Of a stretch of DNA of 64,000 bases, positions 19,813 to 30,863 are shown piece by piece. The DNA is from Lolium rigidum (Eukaryota; Streptophyta; Magnoliopsida; Poales; Poaceae). Within the stretch, counting starts at the first letter, position 1. Each line of letters begins with the position of its first letter. Under the pieces are notes generated by a model that worked only from the letters and a program-made list of their open reading frames with translations, was not told the origin of the DNA and did not search any database. The DNA is taken from assembly GCF_022539505.1 (NCBI RefSeq), contig NC_061513.1, positions 350,219,696-350,283,695 of the forward strand. Direction: 5' to 3'. The position numbers and the translations under genes were made by a program.

Positions 19813-20093
19813 TGGTGATCAGGGGATACGTGAGCACCCCTTCTCTGCTCGACACGTGTCTAACGATGTCTGCACTGTACACGCATCGACGCGGTCCAGC
19901 GCGTCGAGTGGAAGGGCGGAGAGACGCGGGGAAGGTGCACGGCGACGCGCTTAGCCGGGGAGACACTGGCGCGACCTCAGATGCGCGAGGTGGAGGCCAG
20001 CGAGGTAGTGGCCGTTAGTGCGTAGCTGAAACCAACGATGGTGGACCAAATCCAACGGTGATAACCGGGTGCTCACGTATCCCCTGATCACCA
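19813..20093. mobile_element. 281-bp element with perfect 27-bp TIRs
   Basis: The left arm 19813-19839 (starting TGGTGATCAGGGGATACG) and right arm 20067-20093 are exact inverted copies over 27 bp. The interior is GC-rich with no ORF of note, unlike the AT-rich flanks. I cannot see a clear target duplication, so the superfamily is unassigned (MULE- or hAT-type MITE are options). It lies in the deleted 3' part of the Harbinger element. Confidence 0.7.
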
Positions 20094-20227
20094 AATCCCC
20101 TCTCAGTGAGAAAATGCCTCAACCAAATTACAACAATAGTTTCCAAAAAATAAAACAAATAAACAAATATCTCAACAATGGTTCATCTCACACATACATG
20201 AATGAAATGGTTCATCTCACACATATG

Positions 20228-20330
20228 TAAAACGTTGATGTTATTGAGTGTCCTCGGCAAACCAAAAAAACACAATGCTGAATCCACATATCATGTGATG
20301 CCACGGCGTCAAGTACAATGGTATGATCTT
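20228..20330 (-). pseudogene. Pong-like transposase, middle fragment
   Basis: Read on the minus strand from 20330, this continues the transposase after the Copia insertion point. The first frame gives VLDAVASHDMWIQHC. After a one-base shift at a T run, another gives FFGLPRTLNNINVL, the conserved Harbinger block between the first and second catalytic acidic residues. Downstream the similarity stops, so the rest of the catalytic domain is deleted. Confidence 0.75.
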
Positions 20331-21454
20331 TGTTGGAGATATGCCCAAGAGGCAATAATAAAGTGGTTATTATAATATCTGTGTGTTTATGATAAATGTT
20401 TGCATACCATGCTATAATTGTATTAACCGAAACATTGATACATGTGTGTTATGTAAACAACAAGAAGTCCCTAGTAAGCCTCTTGTATAACTAGCTTGTT
20501 GATTAATGGATGATCATGGTTTCGTGATCATAAACATTGGATGTTATTAATAACAAGGTTATGTCATTAGTTGAATGATATAATGGACACACACCCAAAT
20601 AAGCGCAGCATAAGATCAAGTCATTAAGTTCATTTGCTATAAGCTTTCGATACATAGTTATCTAAGTCCTTCGACCATGAGATCATGTAAATCACTTACA
20701 TCGGAAGGGTACTTTGATTACATCAAACGCTATTGCGTAAATGGGTGGTCATAAAGATGGGATTAAGTATTCGGAAAGTGTGAGTTGAGGCATATGGATC
20801 AATAGTGGGATTTGTCCATCCTGATGACGGATAGATACACTCTGGGCCCTCTCGGTGGCACATCATCTGAATAGCTTGCAAGCATGTGATTAAGATCACA
20901 AGAGATGACATACCACGGTACGAGTAAAGAGTACTTGTCGGTAACGAGGTTGAACAAGGTATGGAGATACCGATGATCGAACCTCGGACAAGTAAAGTAT
21001 CGCGTGACAAAGGGAATCGGTATTGTATGTAAATGGTTCAATCGATCACTAAGTTATCGTTGAATATGTGGGAGCCATTATGGATCTCAAGATCCCGCTA
21101 TTGGTTATTGCTCGGAGAGGAGTCTCGACCATGTCTGCATAGTTCGCGAACCGTAGGGTGACGCGCTTAAGGTTCGATGTCGCATAAGTAGATTTGAAAT
21201 GTGAGATGGAGACCGAAGTTTGTTCGGAGTCTCGGATGGGATCCAGTACATCACGAGGAGGTCCGGAATGGTCCAGAGAATAAGATTCATATAAGGGAAG
21301 TTGATTTTCTAGGTTTCGGAAAAGTTCGGAATTTTTCCGGTGATAGACCGGAAGGTTCTAGAAGGTTCCGGAGGGGTCCACCATGGGGCCCACGACCTAG
21401 GGAGGCCAACATGGGCCGAGGGGGTGCTGCCCAGCCCTAATGGGCCAGGCGCAC

Positions 21455-23157
21455 TGATACGTCTCCGACGTATCGATAATTTCTTATGTTCCATGCCACA
21501 TTATTGATGATATCTTCATGTTTTATGCATACTTTATGTCATTTTTATGCGTTTTCCGGAACTAACCTATTGACGAGATGCCGAAGGGCCAGTTCCTGTT
21601 TTCTGCTGTTTTTGGTTTCAGAAATCCTAGTAAGGAAATATTCTCGGAATTGGACGAAATCAACGCCCAGCATCTTAGAATCCCCGGGAGCTTCCAGAAC
21701 ACTCGAGAGCCGCCAGAGAGGGGCCACAGGGGGCCCACACATGGGGCTGGTGCGGCCCAGGCCCTGGCCGCGCCGCCCTATTGTCTGGTGGCCCCAGACC
21801 CCTTCTGACGCCGCCTCTTCGCCTATACAGAAAAGCCACGGTACGAGAAACCATCCAGAGCCGCCACCATCGCGAAGCCAAGATCTGGGGGACAGGACTC
21901 TCTGTTCCGGCACACCGCCGGGACGGGGAAGTGCCCCCGGAAGGCTCCTCCATCGACACCACCGCCATCTTCATCACCGCTGCTGTCTCCCATGAGGAGG
22001 GAGTAGTTCTCCATCGAGACTCGGGGCTGTACCGGTAGCTATGTGGTTCATCTCTCTCCTATGTACTTCAATACAATAATCTCATGAGCTGCCTTACATG
22101 ATTGAGATTCATATGATGATGCTTATAATCTAGATGTCATTATGCTAGTCAAGTGGATTTTACTTATGTGATCTCCGGAGACTCCTTGTCCCACGTGTGT
22201 AAAGGTGACGAGTGTGTGCACCGTGTGGGTCTCTTAGGCTATATTTCACAGAATACTTATTCACTCGTTATGAATGGCATAGTGAAGTGCTTATTTATAT
22301 CTCTTTATGATTGCAATGTGTTTTGTATCACAATTCATCTATGTGCTACTCTAGTGATGTTATTAAAGTAGTTTATTCCTCCCGCACGGTGTAATGGTGA
22401 CGAGTGTGTGCATCGTGTAGTACTTGGCGTAGGCTATGATTGTGATCTCTTGTAGATTATGAAGTTAACTATTGCTATGATGGTATTGATGTGATCTATG
22501 CCTCCTTTCGTAGCGTGAAGGTGACAGTGTGCATGCTATGTTAGTACTTGGTTTGGTTATGTTGATCTGTCATGCACTCTAAGGTTATTTAAACATGACC
22601 ATTGAATATTGTGGAGCTTGTTAACTCCGGCATTGAGGGTTCGTGTAATCCTACACAGTTAGTGGTGTTCATCATCCAACAAGAGAGTGTAGAGTCTAGC
22701 ATCTATCTATTTATTCTATTATGTGATCGATGTTGAGAGTGTCCACTAGTGAAAGTATGATCCCTAGGCCTTATTCCTAAATACTGCTATTATCGCTGCT
22801 TGTTTACTATTTTACTGCATCTGTACTGTCCGCAATATCACCACCATCAACCACACACCAGTCCTGGACAGCAAATCACTTTTCTGGTGCCATTGCTACT
22901 GCTTATATTTATTCATACCACCTGTATTTCACTATCTCTTCGCCGAACTAGTGCACCTATTAGGTGTGTTGGGGACACAAGAGACTTCTTGCTTTGTGGT
23001 TGCAGGGTTGCATGAGAGGGATATCTTTGACCTCTTCCTCCCCGAGTTCGATAAACCTTGGGTGATCCACTTAAGGGAAACTTGCTGCCGTTCTACAAAC
23101 CTCTCGCTCTTGGAGGCCCAACACTGTCTACAAGAATAGAAGCTCCCGTAGACATCA
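21455..23157 (+). repeat. 5' LTR of E1
   Basis: 1703 bp, TG...CA. Relative to the 3' LTR it lacks 28 bp just after GCCTATA (about 21823-21827), between two ATA triplets, in the core promoter region. Confidence 0.92.
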
Positions 23158-23167
23158 AGCACTTTTC

Positions 23168-23185
23168 TGGCGCCGTTGCCGGGGA
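23168..23185 (+). promoter_or_regulatory. E1 primer-binding site (tRNA-Asp)
   Basis: TGGCGCCGTTGCCGGGGA is complementary to the 3' end of plant tRNA-Asp as I remember it, 10 bp after the LTR. A degenerate second copy (CTGGCACCATTG) follows at about 23237. Confidence 0.85.
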
Positions 23186-23323
23186 GGAAAGGTAAAAGGC
23201 ACTCATACTCCGGTTCCAGGTAACTAAGTACTTTTCTGGCACCATTGTGTGTGTGCTCGAAGCTATTTCCTTTAGATCCTGCAATTGCATCTTTTTGTTT
23301 CTTGTTTACACTAGTTAGGCATA

Positions 23324-24049
23324 ATGGACAACAATGAGCTTCTTATTCTATTTCCTGATTTAAGACATGGATGGTTTGATCCGAAAATTAAAAAACCCAT
23401 GGAACATATTAGCATGAACACATTGAACACTATTGGTTCTAATGCTATGGAAAATTCTAAGCTTGGGGAAGCTGGTTTTGATGAGCATGATCTTTTTAGT
23501 CCCCCAAGCATTGAGGAGGAAATTTACTTTGATGATACTTTGCCTCCTATTTATGATGATTATAATGATATTGGTCTTTTGGTACCGCCTGTTATGGAGG
23601 ATAAATTTGATTTTGATTACAATATGCCTCCTATATTTGATGATGATAATAATGATGATAGCTTCTTTGTTGAATTTGCTCCCACTACAACTAATAAAAT
23701 TGATTATGCTTATGTGGAGAGTAATAATTTTATGCATGAGACTCATGATAAGAATGCTTTATGTGATAGTTATATTGTTGAGTTTGCTCATGATGCTACT
23801 GGACATTATTATGAGAGAGGAAAATATGGTTGTAGAAATTTTCATGTTACTAAAACACCTCTCTTTTTGCTGAAAATCTTGAAGCTGCACTTGTTTTATC
23901 TTTCTATGCTTGTTGCATTATGCTTCTTGAATTTGTTTATTTACAAGATTCCTTTTCATAGGAAGCATGTTAGGTTTAAATTTGTTTTGAATTTGCCTCT
24001 TGATGCTCTATTTTGCTTCAAATACTATTTCTTGCGAGTGCATCATTAA
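23324..24049 (+). CDS. Orphan acidic single-span membrane-like protein of E1
   Basis: An unbroken 241-codon frame starts MDNNELLILFPDLRHG. Residues about 45-125 are strongly acidic, with three related repeats around LPPIYDD, VPPVMED and MPPIFDD. Residues about 185-210 form one hydrophobic segment (FYLSMLVALCFLNLFIYKI), followed by a basic, aromatic tail ending FLRVHH. No gag, zinc-knuckle, protease or env motif is visible. It is preserved in E2 (about 34 of 241 residues differ by eye) and in E3 (251 codons). Position after the primer site suggests it is the element's only product. Function is unknown. A membrane protein is the simplest reading of the hydrophobic segment, but this is inference. 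Confidence 0.6.
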   Translation: MDNNELLILFPDLRHGWFDPKIKKPMEHISMNTLNTIGSNAMENSKLGEAGFDEHDLFSPPSIEEEIYFDDTLPPIYDDYNDIGLLVPPVMEDKFDFDYNMPPIFDDDNNDDSFFVEFAPTTTNKIDYAYVESNNFMHETHDKNALCDSYIVEFAHDATGHYYERGKYGCRNFHVTKTPLFLLKILKLHLFYLSMLVALCFLNLFIYKIPFHRKHVRFKFVLNLPLDALFCFKYYFLRVHH

Positions 24050-26483
24050 ATTTGCTGAGCCCATCTTAATGGCTATAAAGAAAGAACTTCTTGGGAGATA
24101 ACCCATGTGTTTATTTTGCTACAGTAATTTTGTTTTATATTTGTGTCTTGGAAGTTGTTACTACTGTAGCAACCTCTCCTTATCTTAGTTTTGTTGCATT
24201 GTTGTGCCAAGTAAAGTCGTTGATAGTAAGGTTCATACTAGATTTGGATTACTGCGCAGAAACAGATTTTTTTGCTGTTACGAATCTGGGCAAAATTCTC
24301 TGTAGGTAACTCAGAAAATTATGCCAATTTACGTGAGTGATCCTCAGATATGTACGCAACTTTCATTAAATTTGAGCATTTTCATTTGAGCAAGTCTGGT
24401 TCCTCAATAAAATTCGTCTTTACGGACTGTTCTGTTTTGACAGATTCTGCCTTTTATTTCGCATTGCCTCTTTTGCTATGTGGGATGGATTTCTTTGTTC
24501 CATTGACTTCCAGTAGCTTTGTGCAATGTCCAGAAGTGTTAAGAATGATTGTGTCACCTCTGAACATGTGAATTTTTGATTATGCACTAACCCTCTAATG
24601 AGTTGTTTTGAGTTTGGTGTGGAAGAAGTTTTCAAGGGTCAAGAGAGGAGAATGATACAATATGATCAAGGAGAGTGAAAGCTCTAAGCTTGGGGATGCC
24701 CCGGTGGTTCATCCCTGCATATTTCAAGAAGAATCAAGCGTCTAAGCTTGGGGATGCCCAAGGCATCCCCTTCTTCATCGACAACATTATCAGGTTCCTC
24801 CCTTGAAACTATATTTTTATTCGGTCACATCTTATGTACTTTACTTGGAGCGTCTGTTTGTTTTTGTTTTATTTGAATAAATGCTTGTGTGGGAGAGAGA
24901 CACGCTCCGCTGGTTCATATGAACACATGTGTTCTTAGCTTTTAATTTTCATGGCGAAGGTTGAAACTGCTTCGTTAATTGTTATATGGTTGGAATTGGA
25001 AAATGATACATGTAGTAATTGCTAAAATGTCTTGGATAATGTGATACTTGGCAATTGTTGTGCTCATGTTTAAGCTCTTGCATCATATACTTTGCACCTA
25101 TTAATGAAGAAATACATAGAGGTTGCTAAAATTTGGTTTGCATATTTGGTCTCTCTAAGGTCTAGATAATTTCTAGTATTGAGCTTGAACAACAAGGAAG
25201 ACGGTGTAGAGTCTTATAATGTTTACAATATGTCTTTTATGTGAGTTTTGCTGCACCACTTCATCCTTGTGTTTGTTTCAAATAACCTTGCTAGCCTAAA
25301 CCTTGTATCGAGAGGGAATACTTCTCATGCATCGAAAATCCTTGAGCCAAAAACTATGCCATTTGTGTCCACCATACCTACCTACTATGTGGTATTTCCT
25401 GCCATTCCAAGTAAATACTTCATGTGCTACCTTTAAACAATTCAAAACTTTATCACTCCTTATTTGTGTCAATGTTTTATAGCTCATGAGGAAGTATGCG
25501 GTGTTTTATCTTTCAATCTTGTTGGGCAACTTTCACCAATGGACTAGTGGCTTCATCCGCTTATCCAATAATTTTGCAAAAAGAGCTGGCGCGGGGTTCC
25601 GAGCCCCCAATTAATTAACTTCATTAATAATTCTCTTCACATGTTTTGCTCTGATTCATCAGTAAGCAACTTAATTTTGCAAATAGACACTCCTTCATGG
25701 TATGAGATTGTTGGAAGGCACCCGAGGATTTGGTTAGCCATGGCTTGTGTAAGCAAAGGTTGGGAGGAGTGTCATCCATAAATAAAACTAAAGTACATGT
25801 GTAAACAAAAGAGAAGAGGGATGATCTACCTCGCTGGTAGAGATAACGTCCTTCATGGGAGCCGCTCTTTGAAAGTCTGTCTGGCAAGGGAGTTAGAGTA
25901 CCCACTACCATTCGTTGACAACAACAAACACCTCTCAAAATTTTACTTTTATGCTCCCTATATGATTTTAAAACTTGAAAAGCTCTAGCACATGATTTAT
26001 CCCTGCTTCCCTCTGCGAAGGGCCTTTCTTTTACTTTTATGTTGAGTCAGTTCACCTATTTCTCTCCACCTCAAGAAGCAAACACTTGTGTGAACTGTGT
26101 ATTGATTCCTACATACTTGCATATTGCACTTGTTATATTACTTTGCATTGACAACTATCCATGAGATATACATGTTACAAGTTGAAAGCAACCGCTGAAA
26201 CTTCATCTTCCTTTGTGTTGCTTCAATACCTTTACTTTGAATTATTGCTTTATGAGTTAACTCTTATGCAAGACTTATTGATGCTTGTCTTGAAGTACTA
26301 TTCATGAAAAGTCTTTGCTTTATGATTCATTTGTTTACTCGTGTCATTTACATTGTTTGGATCGCTGCATTCATTACATATGCTTACAATAGTATGATCA
26401 AGGTTATGATGGCATGTCACTCCAGAAATTATCTTTGTTATCGTTTACCGCTCGGGACGAGCAGAAACTAAGCTTGGGGATGC
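24050..26483 (+). other. E1 3' UTR with repeated PPT-like motifs
   Basis: Non-coding. CTAAGCTTGGGGATGCC occurs at about 24684-24700 and 24742-24758, and the true tract with the same core is at 26469-26483. The second copy is part of a hairpin (GGGGATGCC 24750-24758, GGCATCCCC 24762-24770). The segment from about 25330 to 25995 matches the Athila E0 3' UTR, while E2 has a different sequence there. Confidence 0.75.
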
Positions 26484-28207
26484 TGATACGTCTCCGACGT
26501 ATCGATAATTTCTTATGTTCCATGCCACATTATTGATGATATCTACATGTTTTATGCATACTTTATGTCATTTTTATGCGTTTTCCGGAACTAACCTATT
26601 GACGAGATGCCGAAGGGCCGCTTCCGTTTTCTGCTGTTTTTGGTTTCAGAAATCCTAGTAAGGAAATATTCTCGGAATTGGACGAAATCAACGCCCAGCA
26701 TCTTAGAATCCCCGGGAGCTTCCAGAACACTCGAGAGCCGCCAGAGAGGGGCCACAGGGGGCCCACACATGGGGCTGGCGCGGCCCAGGCCCTGGCCGCG
26801 CCGCCCTATTGTCTGGTGGCCCCAGACCCCTTCTGACGCCGCCTCTTCGCCTATAAGAAGCCCCCTGACCTAAATCTTCGATACGGAAAAGCCACGGTAT
26901 GAGAAACCATCCAGAGCCGCCGCCATCGCGAAGCCAAGATCCGGGGGACAGGACTCTTCGTTCCGGCACGCCGCCGGACGGGGAAGTGCCCCGGAAGGCT
27001 CCTCCATCGACACCACCGCCATCTTCATCACCGCTGCTGTCTCCCAGGAGGAGGGAGTAGTTCTCCAACGAGGCTCGGGGCTGTACCGGTAGCTATGTGG
27101 TTCATCTCTCTCCTATGTACTTCAATACAATAATCTCATGAGCTGCCTTACATGATTGAGATTCATATGATGATGCTTGTAATCTAGATGTCATTATGCT
27201 AGTCAAGTGGATTTTACTTATGTGATCTCCGGAGACTCCTTGTCCCACGTGTGTAAAGGTGACAAGTGTGTGCACCGTGTGGGTCTCTTAGGCTATATTT
27301 CACGTAATACTTATTCACCGTTATGAATGGCATAGTGAAGTGCTTATTTATATCTCTTTATGATTGCAATGTGTTTTGTATCACAATTCATCTATGTGCT
27401 ACTCTAGTGATGTTATTAAAGTAGTTTATTCCTCCTGCACGGTGTAATGGTGACAGTGTGTGCATCATGTAGTACTTGGCGTAGGCTATGATTGTGATCT
27501 CTTGTAGATTATGAAGTTAACTATTGCTATGATGGTATTGATGTGATCTATGCCTCCTTTCGTAGCGTGAAGGTGACAGTGTGCATGCTATGTTAGTACT
27601 TGGTTTGGTTATGTTGATCTGTCATGCACTCTAAGGTTATTTAAACATGAACATTGAATATTGTGGAGCTTGTTAACTCCGGCATTGAGGGTTCGTGTAA
27701 TCCTACACGTTAGTGGTGTTCATCATCCAACAAGAGAGTGTAGAGTCTAGCATCTATCTATTTATTCTGTTATGTGATCGATGTTGAGAGTGTCCACTAG
27801 TGAAAGTATGATCCCTAGGCCTTGTTCCTAAATACTGCTATTATCGCTGCTTGTTTACTGTTTTACTGCATCTGTACTGTCCGCAATATCACCACCATCA
27901 ACCACACACCAGTCCTGGACAACAAAGCACTTTTCTGGTGCCATTGCTACTGCTTATATTTATTCATACCACCTGTATTTCACTATCTCTTCGCCGAACT
28001 AGTGCACCTATTAGGTGTGTTGGGGACACAAGAGACTTCTTGCTTTGTGGTTGCAGGGTTGCATGAGAGGGATATCTTTGACCTCTTCCTCCCTGAGTTC
28101 GATAAACCTTGGGTGATCCACTTAAGGGAAACTTGCTGCTGTTCTACAAACCTCTGCTCTTGGAGGCCCAACACTGTCTACAAGAATAGAAGCTCCCGTA
28201 GACATCA
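26484..28207 (+). repeat. 3' LTR of E1
   Basis: 1724 bp, TGATACGTCT to GACATCA, with CCTATAAGAAG (about 26850) intact, unlike the 5' copy. Confidence 0.92.
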
Positions 28208-28371
28208 CGCACCATGCCCCAAAGGCCCAGGCCGGCCACCCCTAGGGTTTCCCCAAAAACCCTAGGGGGAACAACTTGGGGGGGGGGGTAAAGAATCCCT
28301 CTTCCCCCCACTTGGCCGCCGCCCCCTCTAACCCTAGATGGGAAAGGGGGCCACCCCAGCCGACCTGGCCC

Positions 28372-28381
28372 CCTATATAAA
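28372..28381 (+). promoter_or_regulatory. TATA box of the Copia 5' LTR
   Basis: CTATATAAAG sits between C-rich and G-rich arms. The same site is at about 41850-41859 in the 3' LTR. E1 lies upstream of it, so the upstream U3 is now separated from this core promoter by 6.8 kb. Confidence 0.7.
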
Positions 28382-28824
28382 GAGGGGAGGGGGTGGCCGG
28401 CCACCACACCCCATTGCCTCCTCCTCAGGCCGCCTCTCTCCTCCACCATACGCTGCTCCGGCTTAGGCGAAGCCCTGCAGCTTTTCTTCCTCCACTACCA
28501 CCACCACGCCGTCGTGCTGCTGGAACTTGGAGGAGATCTACCACAACCTACGCTGCCCGCTGGAACGGGGAGAGGAAGGGCTTCATCGACACCGTACGCA
28601 CGACCGAGTACGGAGGTGCTGCCGGATTGCAGCACCGGGGACGATCGTCTACATCAACAACGAGATTAATCTCGTAGGCTTTGGAATCTTCGAGGGTTAG
28701 TCTCTTCTCCATCTCGTTGCTCCGATCTTGTAGATTAGATATTGGCTTTTCCATAGATTAGATCTTGGATTTATTCGTCTTTGCGGTAGGAAATTTTTTG
28801 TTTTCCATGCAACGAACCCATCAG

Positions 28825-28836
28825 TGGTATCAGAGC
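28825..28836 (+). promoter_or_regulatory. Copia primer-binding site (initiator tRNA-Met)
   Basis: TGGTATCAGAGC begins one base after the 5' LTR end (28823). This is the standard plant Copia primer site. Confidence 0.92.
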
Positions 28837-30029
28837 CTAGTCTATGCATAGATCTGTTGCACGAGTAGAACACAATGGTTTTGTGGGCGTTGATGCTTTT
28901 GTTGTTCTTAGTTAGTGCACTTTGCATCTTGCGGGATGGTGGGATGAAGCGGCCCGGGCTAATTTTACATGACCGCGTCTCATGAGACTTGCTCCACGCT
29001 TGACATGCAACTTGTATTGCATAAGTGGCTTTGCGGGTGTCTGTCTCTCCCACCATAGTTAAGATCTAATTTGCTCTTTCTATTGACAACACTAGTATCA
29101 TCGTTGTGGTTCATGTTCGTAGGTAGATTGGATCTCACTCGAAAACCCTAAACCACGTAAAATATGCAAACCAAATTAGAGGTGTCTAACTTGTTTTTGC
29201 AGGGTTTGGTGATGTGATATGGCCATGTGATGATGATTATATTTGATGTATGAGATGTTCATTATTGTATTATGGCAACCGGCAGGAGCCTAATGGTTGT
29301 TTTTAATTTTTGTTAAAGACCTCGCATGTCTATTCATCATGTAATAGCTTTATTTCAAGTAGTTGTTATAGTAGCTATAAGTGATGGACAACCATGAAGC
29401 GGCGCCACCGACCTTGACGCCATGCTCGGTGATGATGGAGATCATGTCCGTGCTTTGGAGATGGAGATCAAAAGCACAAGAAGAAAGGCCATATCATATC
29501 ACACATTATGAATTGCATGTGATGTTAGTCCTTTATGCATCTTATTTTGCTTAGATCGCGACGGTAGCATTATAAGATGATCCCTCTCATTAAAATATCA
29601 AGATAATAAAGTGTTCATCCTTAGTATGCACCGTTGCTAAGACTTGTCGTTTCGAAGCATCATGTGATGATCGGGTGTGATAGATTCTACATGTGCATAC
29701 AACGGGTGCAAGCCAGTTTTACACACGCGGATACTAAGGTTGCCTTGACGAGCCTAGCATGTACAGACATGGTCTCGGAACACGGGATACCGAAAGGTAG
29801 AGCATGAGTCATATGAATGATATGATGAACACTTTGAGTGTTCGCCTTTGAAGCTACATCTTTTCTCGTGAAGATCGGACTTGGTGTAGTGGATTTGGTT
29901 CGTGTGATCACTAAGACAATGCGAGGGATGTTGTTTTGAGTGGGAGTTCACCTAGTTAATTTAAGAATTAAAATTGAACTCATTTTATCATAAACTTAGT
30001 CTAAACTCTTTGCAAATATGTTGTAGATC
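28837..30029 (+). other. Copia 5' leader
   Basis: About 1.2 kb without a long ORF, between primer site and gag start. A long structured leader is usual for BARE-type elements. No splice signals were assigned. Confidence 0.6.
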
Positions 30030-30863
30030 ATGGCGTCCCCCTCCATCAGTTTTAACCAGTTCCTAGAGAAAGAAAAGCTTAAGAGCAACGGTAGCAACTT
30101 CACTGACTGGTTCCGTCATGTGAGGATTTTCCTCGCTGGTGGAAACCTGCAATTTGTGCTCGATGCACTGCTAGGTGCCCCACCTGTAGAAACTGAATCC
30201 GATGAAGTAAAGAATGTTTACCAGACTCGGAAAATTCGGTACTCTCAAGTTCAGTGTGCCATCCTGTGCAGTCTGGAAGCCGATCTTCAAAAACGTTTTG
30301 AGCACCACGACCCGTATGAGCTGATGAAAGAGTTGAAAACTATTTTTGAAACTCATGCGACCGTGGAATGCTATGAAGCATCGAAACACTTCTTCGGCTT
30401 GCATGATGGAAGAGGGCAGCTCCGTCGGTGAGCACATGCTCGCTATGTCCGGCATGCGAAGAAACTCAGTGACTTGGGGATAGTGATTCCTAACAAGCTG
30501 GGGATTAATCGTGTCCTCCAATCACTGCCACCTAGTTACAAGAACTTCGTGATGAACTACAACATGCAGAACATGAACAAGGAGTTACCTGAACTCTTCT
30601 CCATGCTGAAATCTGTTGAGGTTGAAATAAAGAAAGAGAACCAAGTGTTGATGGTCAACAAGACCACCAGTTTCAAGAAGTAGGGCAAGCCTAACAACAA
30701 GGGCAACTTCAAGAAGGGCGGCAAGAAAGTTGTTGCGCCTCCGGAGAAGCCTAAGGTTGGCCCTAAGCCTGATACTGTGTGCTATTACTGCAAGGAGAAG
30801 GGGCACTGGAAGCGTAATTGCTCCAAATACTTGGCTGGTCTGAAGAGCGGCCTCATAAAAAAG
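30030..30863 (+). pseudogene. Copia gag, broken
   Basis: It starts MASPSISFNQFLEKEKLKS, the BARE/Angela-type gag N-terminus, after ATCATGG. The first frame stops at 30431 after a frameshift near 30415. The following frame (30474-30683) continues gag to a TAG at 30681-30683, followed by a Lys/Gly-rich basic segment. A CX2CX4HX4C zinc knuckle (CYYCKEKGHWKRNC) is at 30780-30821. Gag would form cytoplasmic particles; this copy cannot make it whole. Confidence 0.85.

Larger units (their letters stand above)
21455..28207 (+). mobile_element. Non-autonomous Gypsy-type element E1 (Athila-dependent type)
   Basis: It starts TGATACGTCTCC and ends GTAGACATCA, flanked by CGCAC at 21450-21454 and 28208-28212. 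The two long LTRs are 1703 and 1724 bp. The internal region is only 3.3 kb: tRNA-Asp primer site, one 241-codon frame, long 3' UTR and polypurine tract. There is no gag, protease, RT or integrase. It shares the primer type and part of its 3' UTR with Athila E0, so its mobilising partner was probably an Athila element. Family naming (WHAM/Sabrina-like) is uncertain. Confidence 0.9.
20331..28823 (+). repeat. 5' LTR of the Copia element, interrupted by E1
   Basis: The LTR pieces are 20331-21454 and 28208-28823, with E1 plus one duplication copy between them. The net length is about 1735 bp. The 3' LTR continues smoothly across the corresponding point (GCGCACCATGCCCC near 41690), which proves the interruption. 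The downstream piece has the TATA box and an 11-G run at 28278-28288 that is only 6 G in the 3' LTR. Confidence 0.9.

Noticed and set aside
23168..23185. tRNA-like sequence read as a tRNA gene
   Set aside because: Only the 18 nt complementary to a tRNA 3' end are present, right after an LTR; it is a primer-binding site.
23360..23873. Other long frames over the orphan ORF (Ile/Met/Leu-rich products)
   Set aside because: They are shadows of the GAT/AAT-rich codons of the acidic ORF and recur with it; their composition is highly biased and not protein-like.
28278..28288. G run in the Copia 5' LTR as a quadruplex signal
   Set aside because: It is a single homopolymer that is shorter in the 3' LTR, best explained by slippage.
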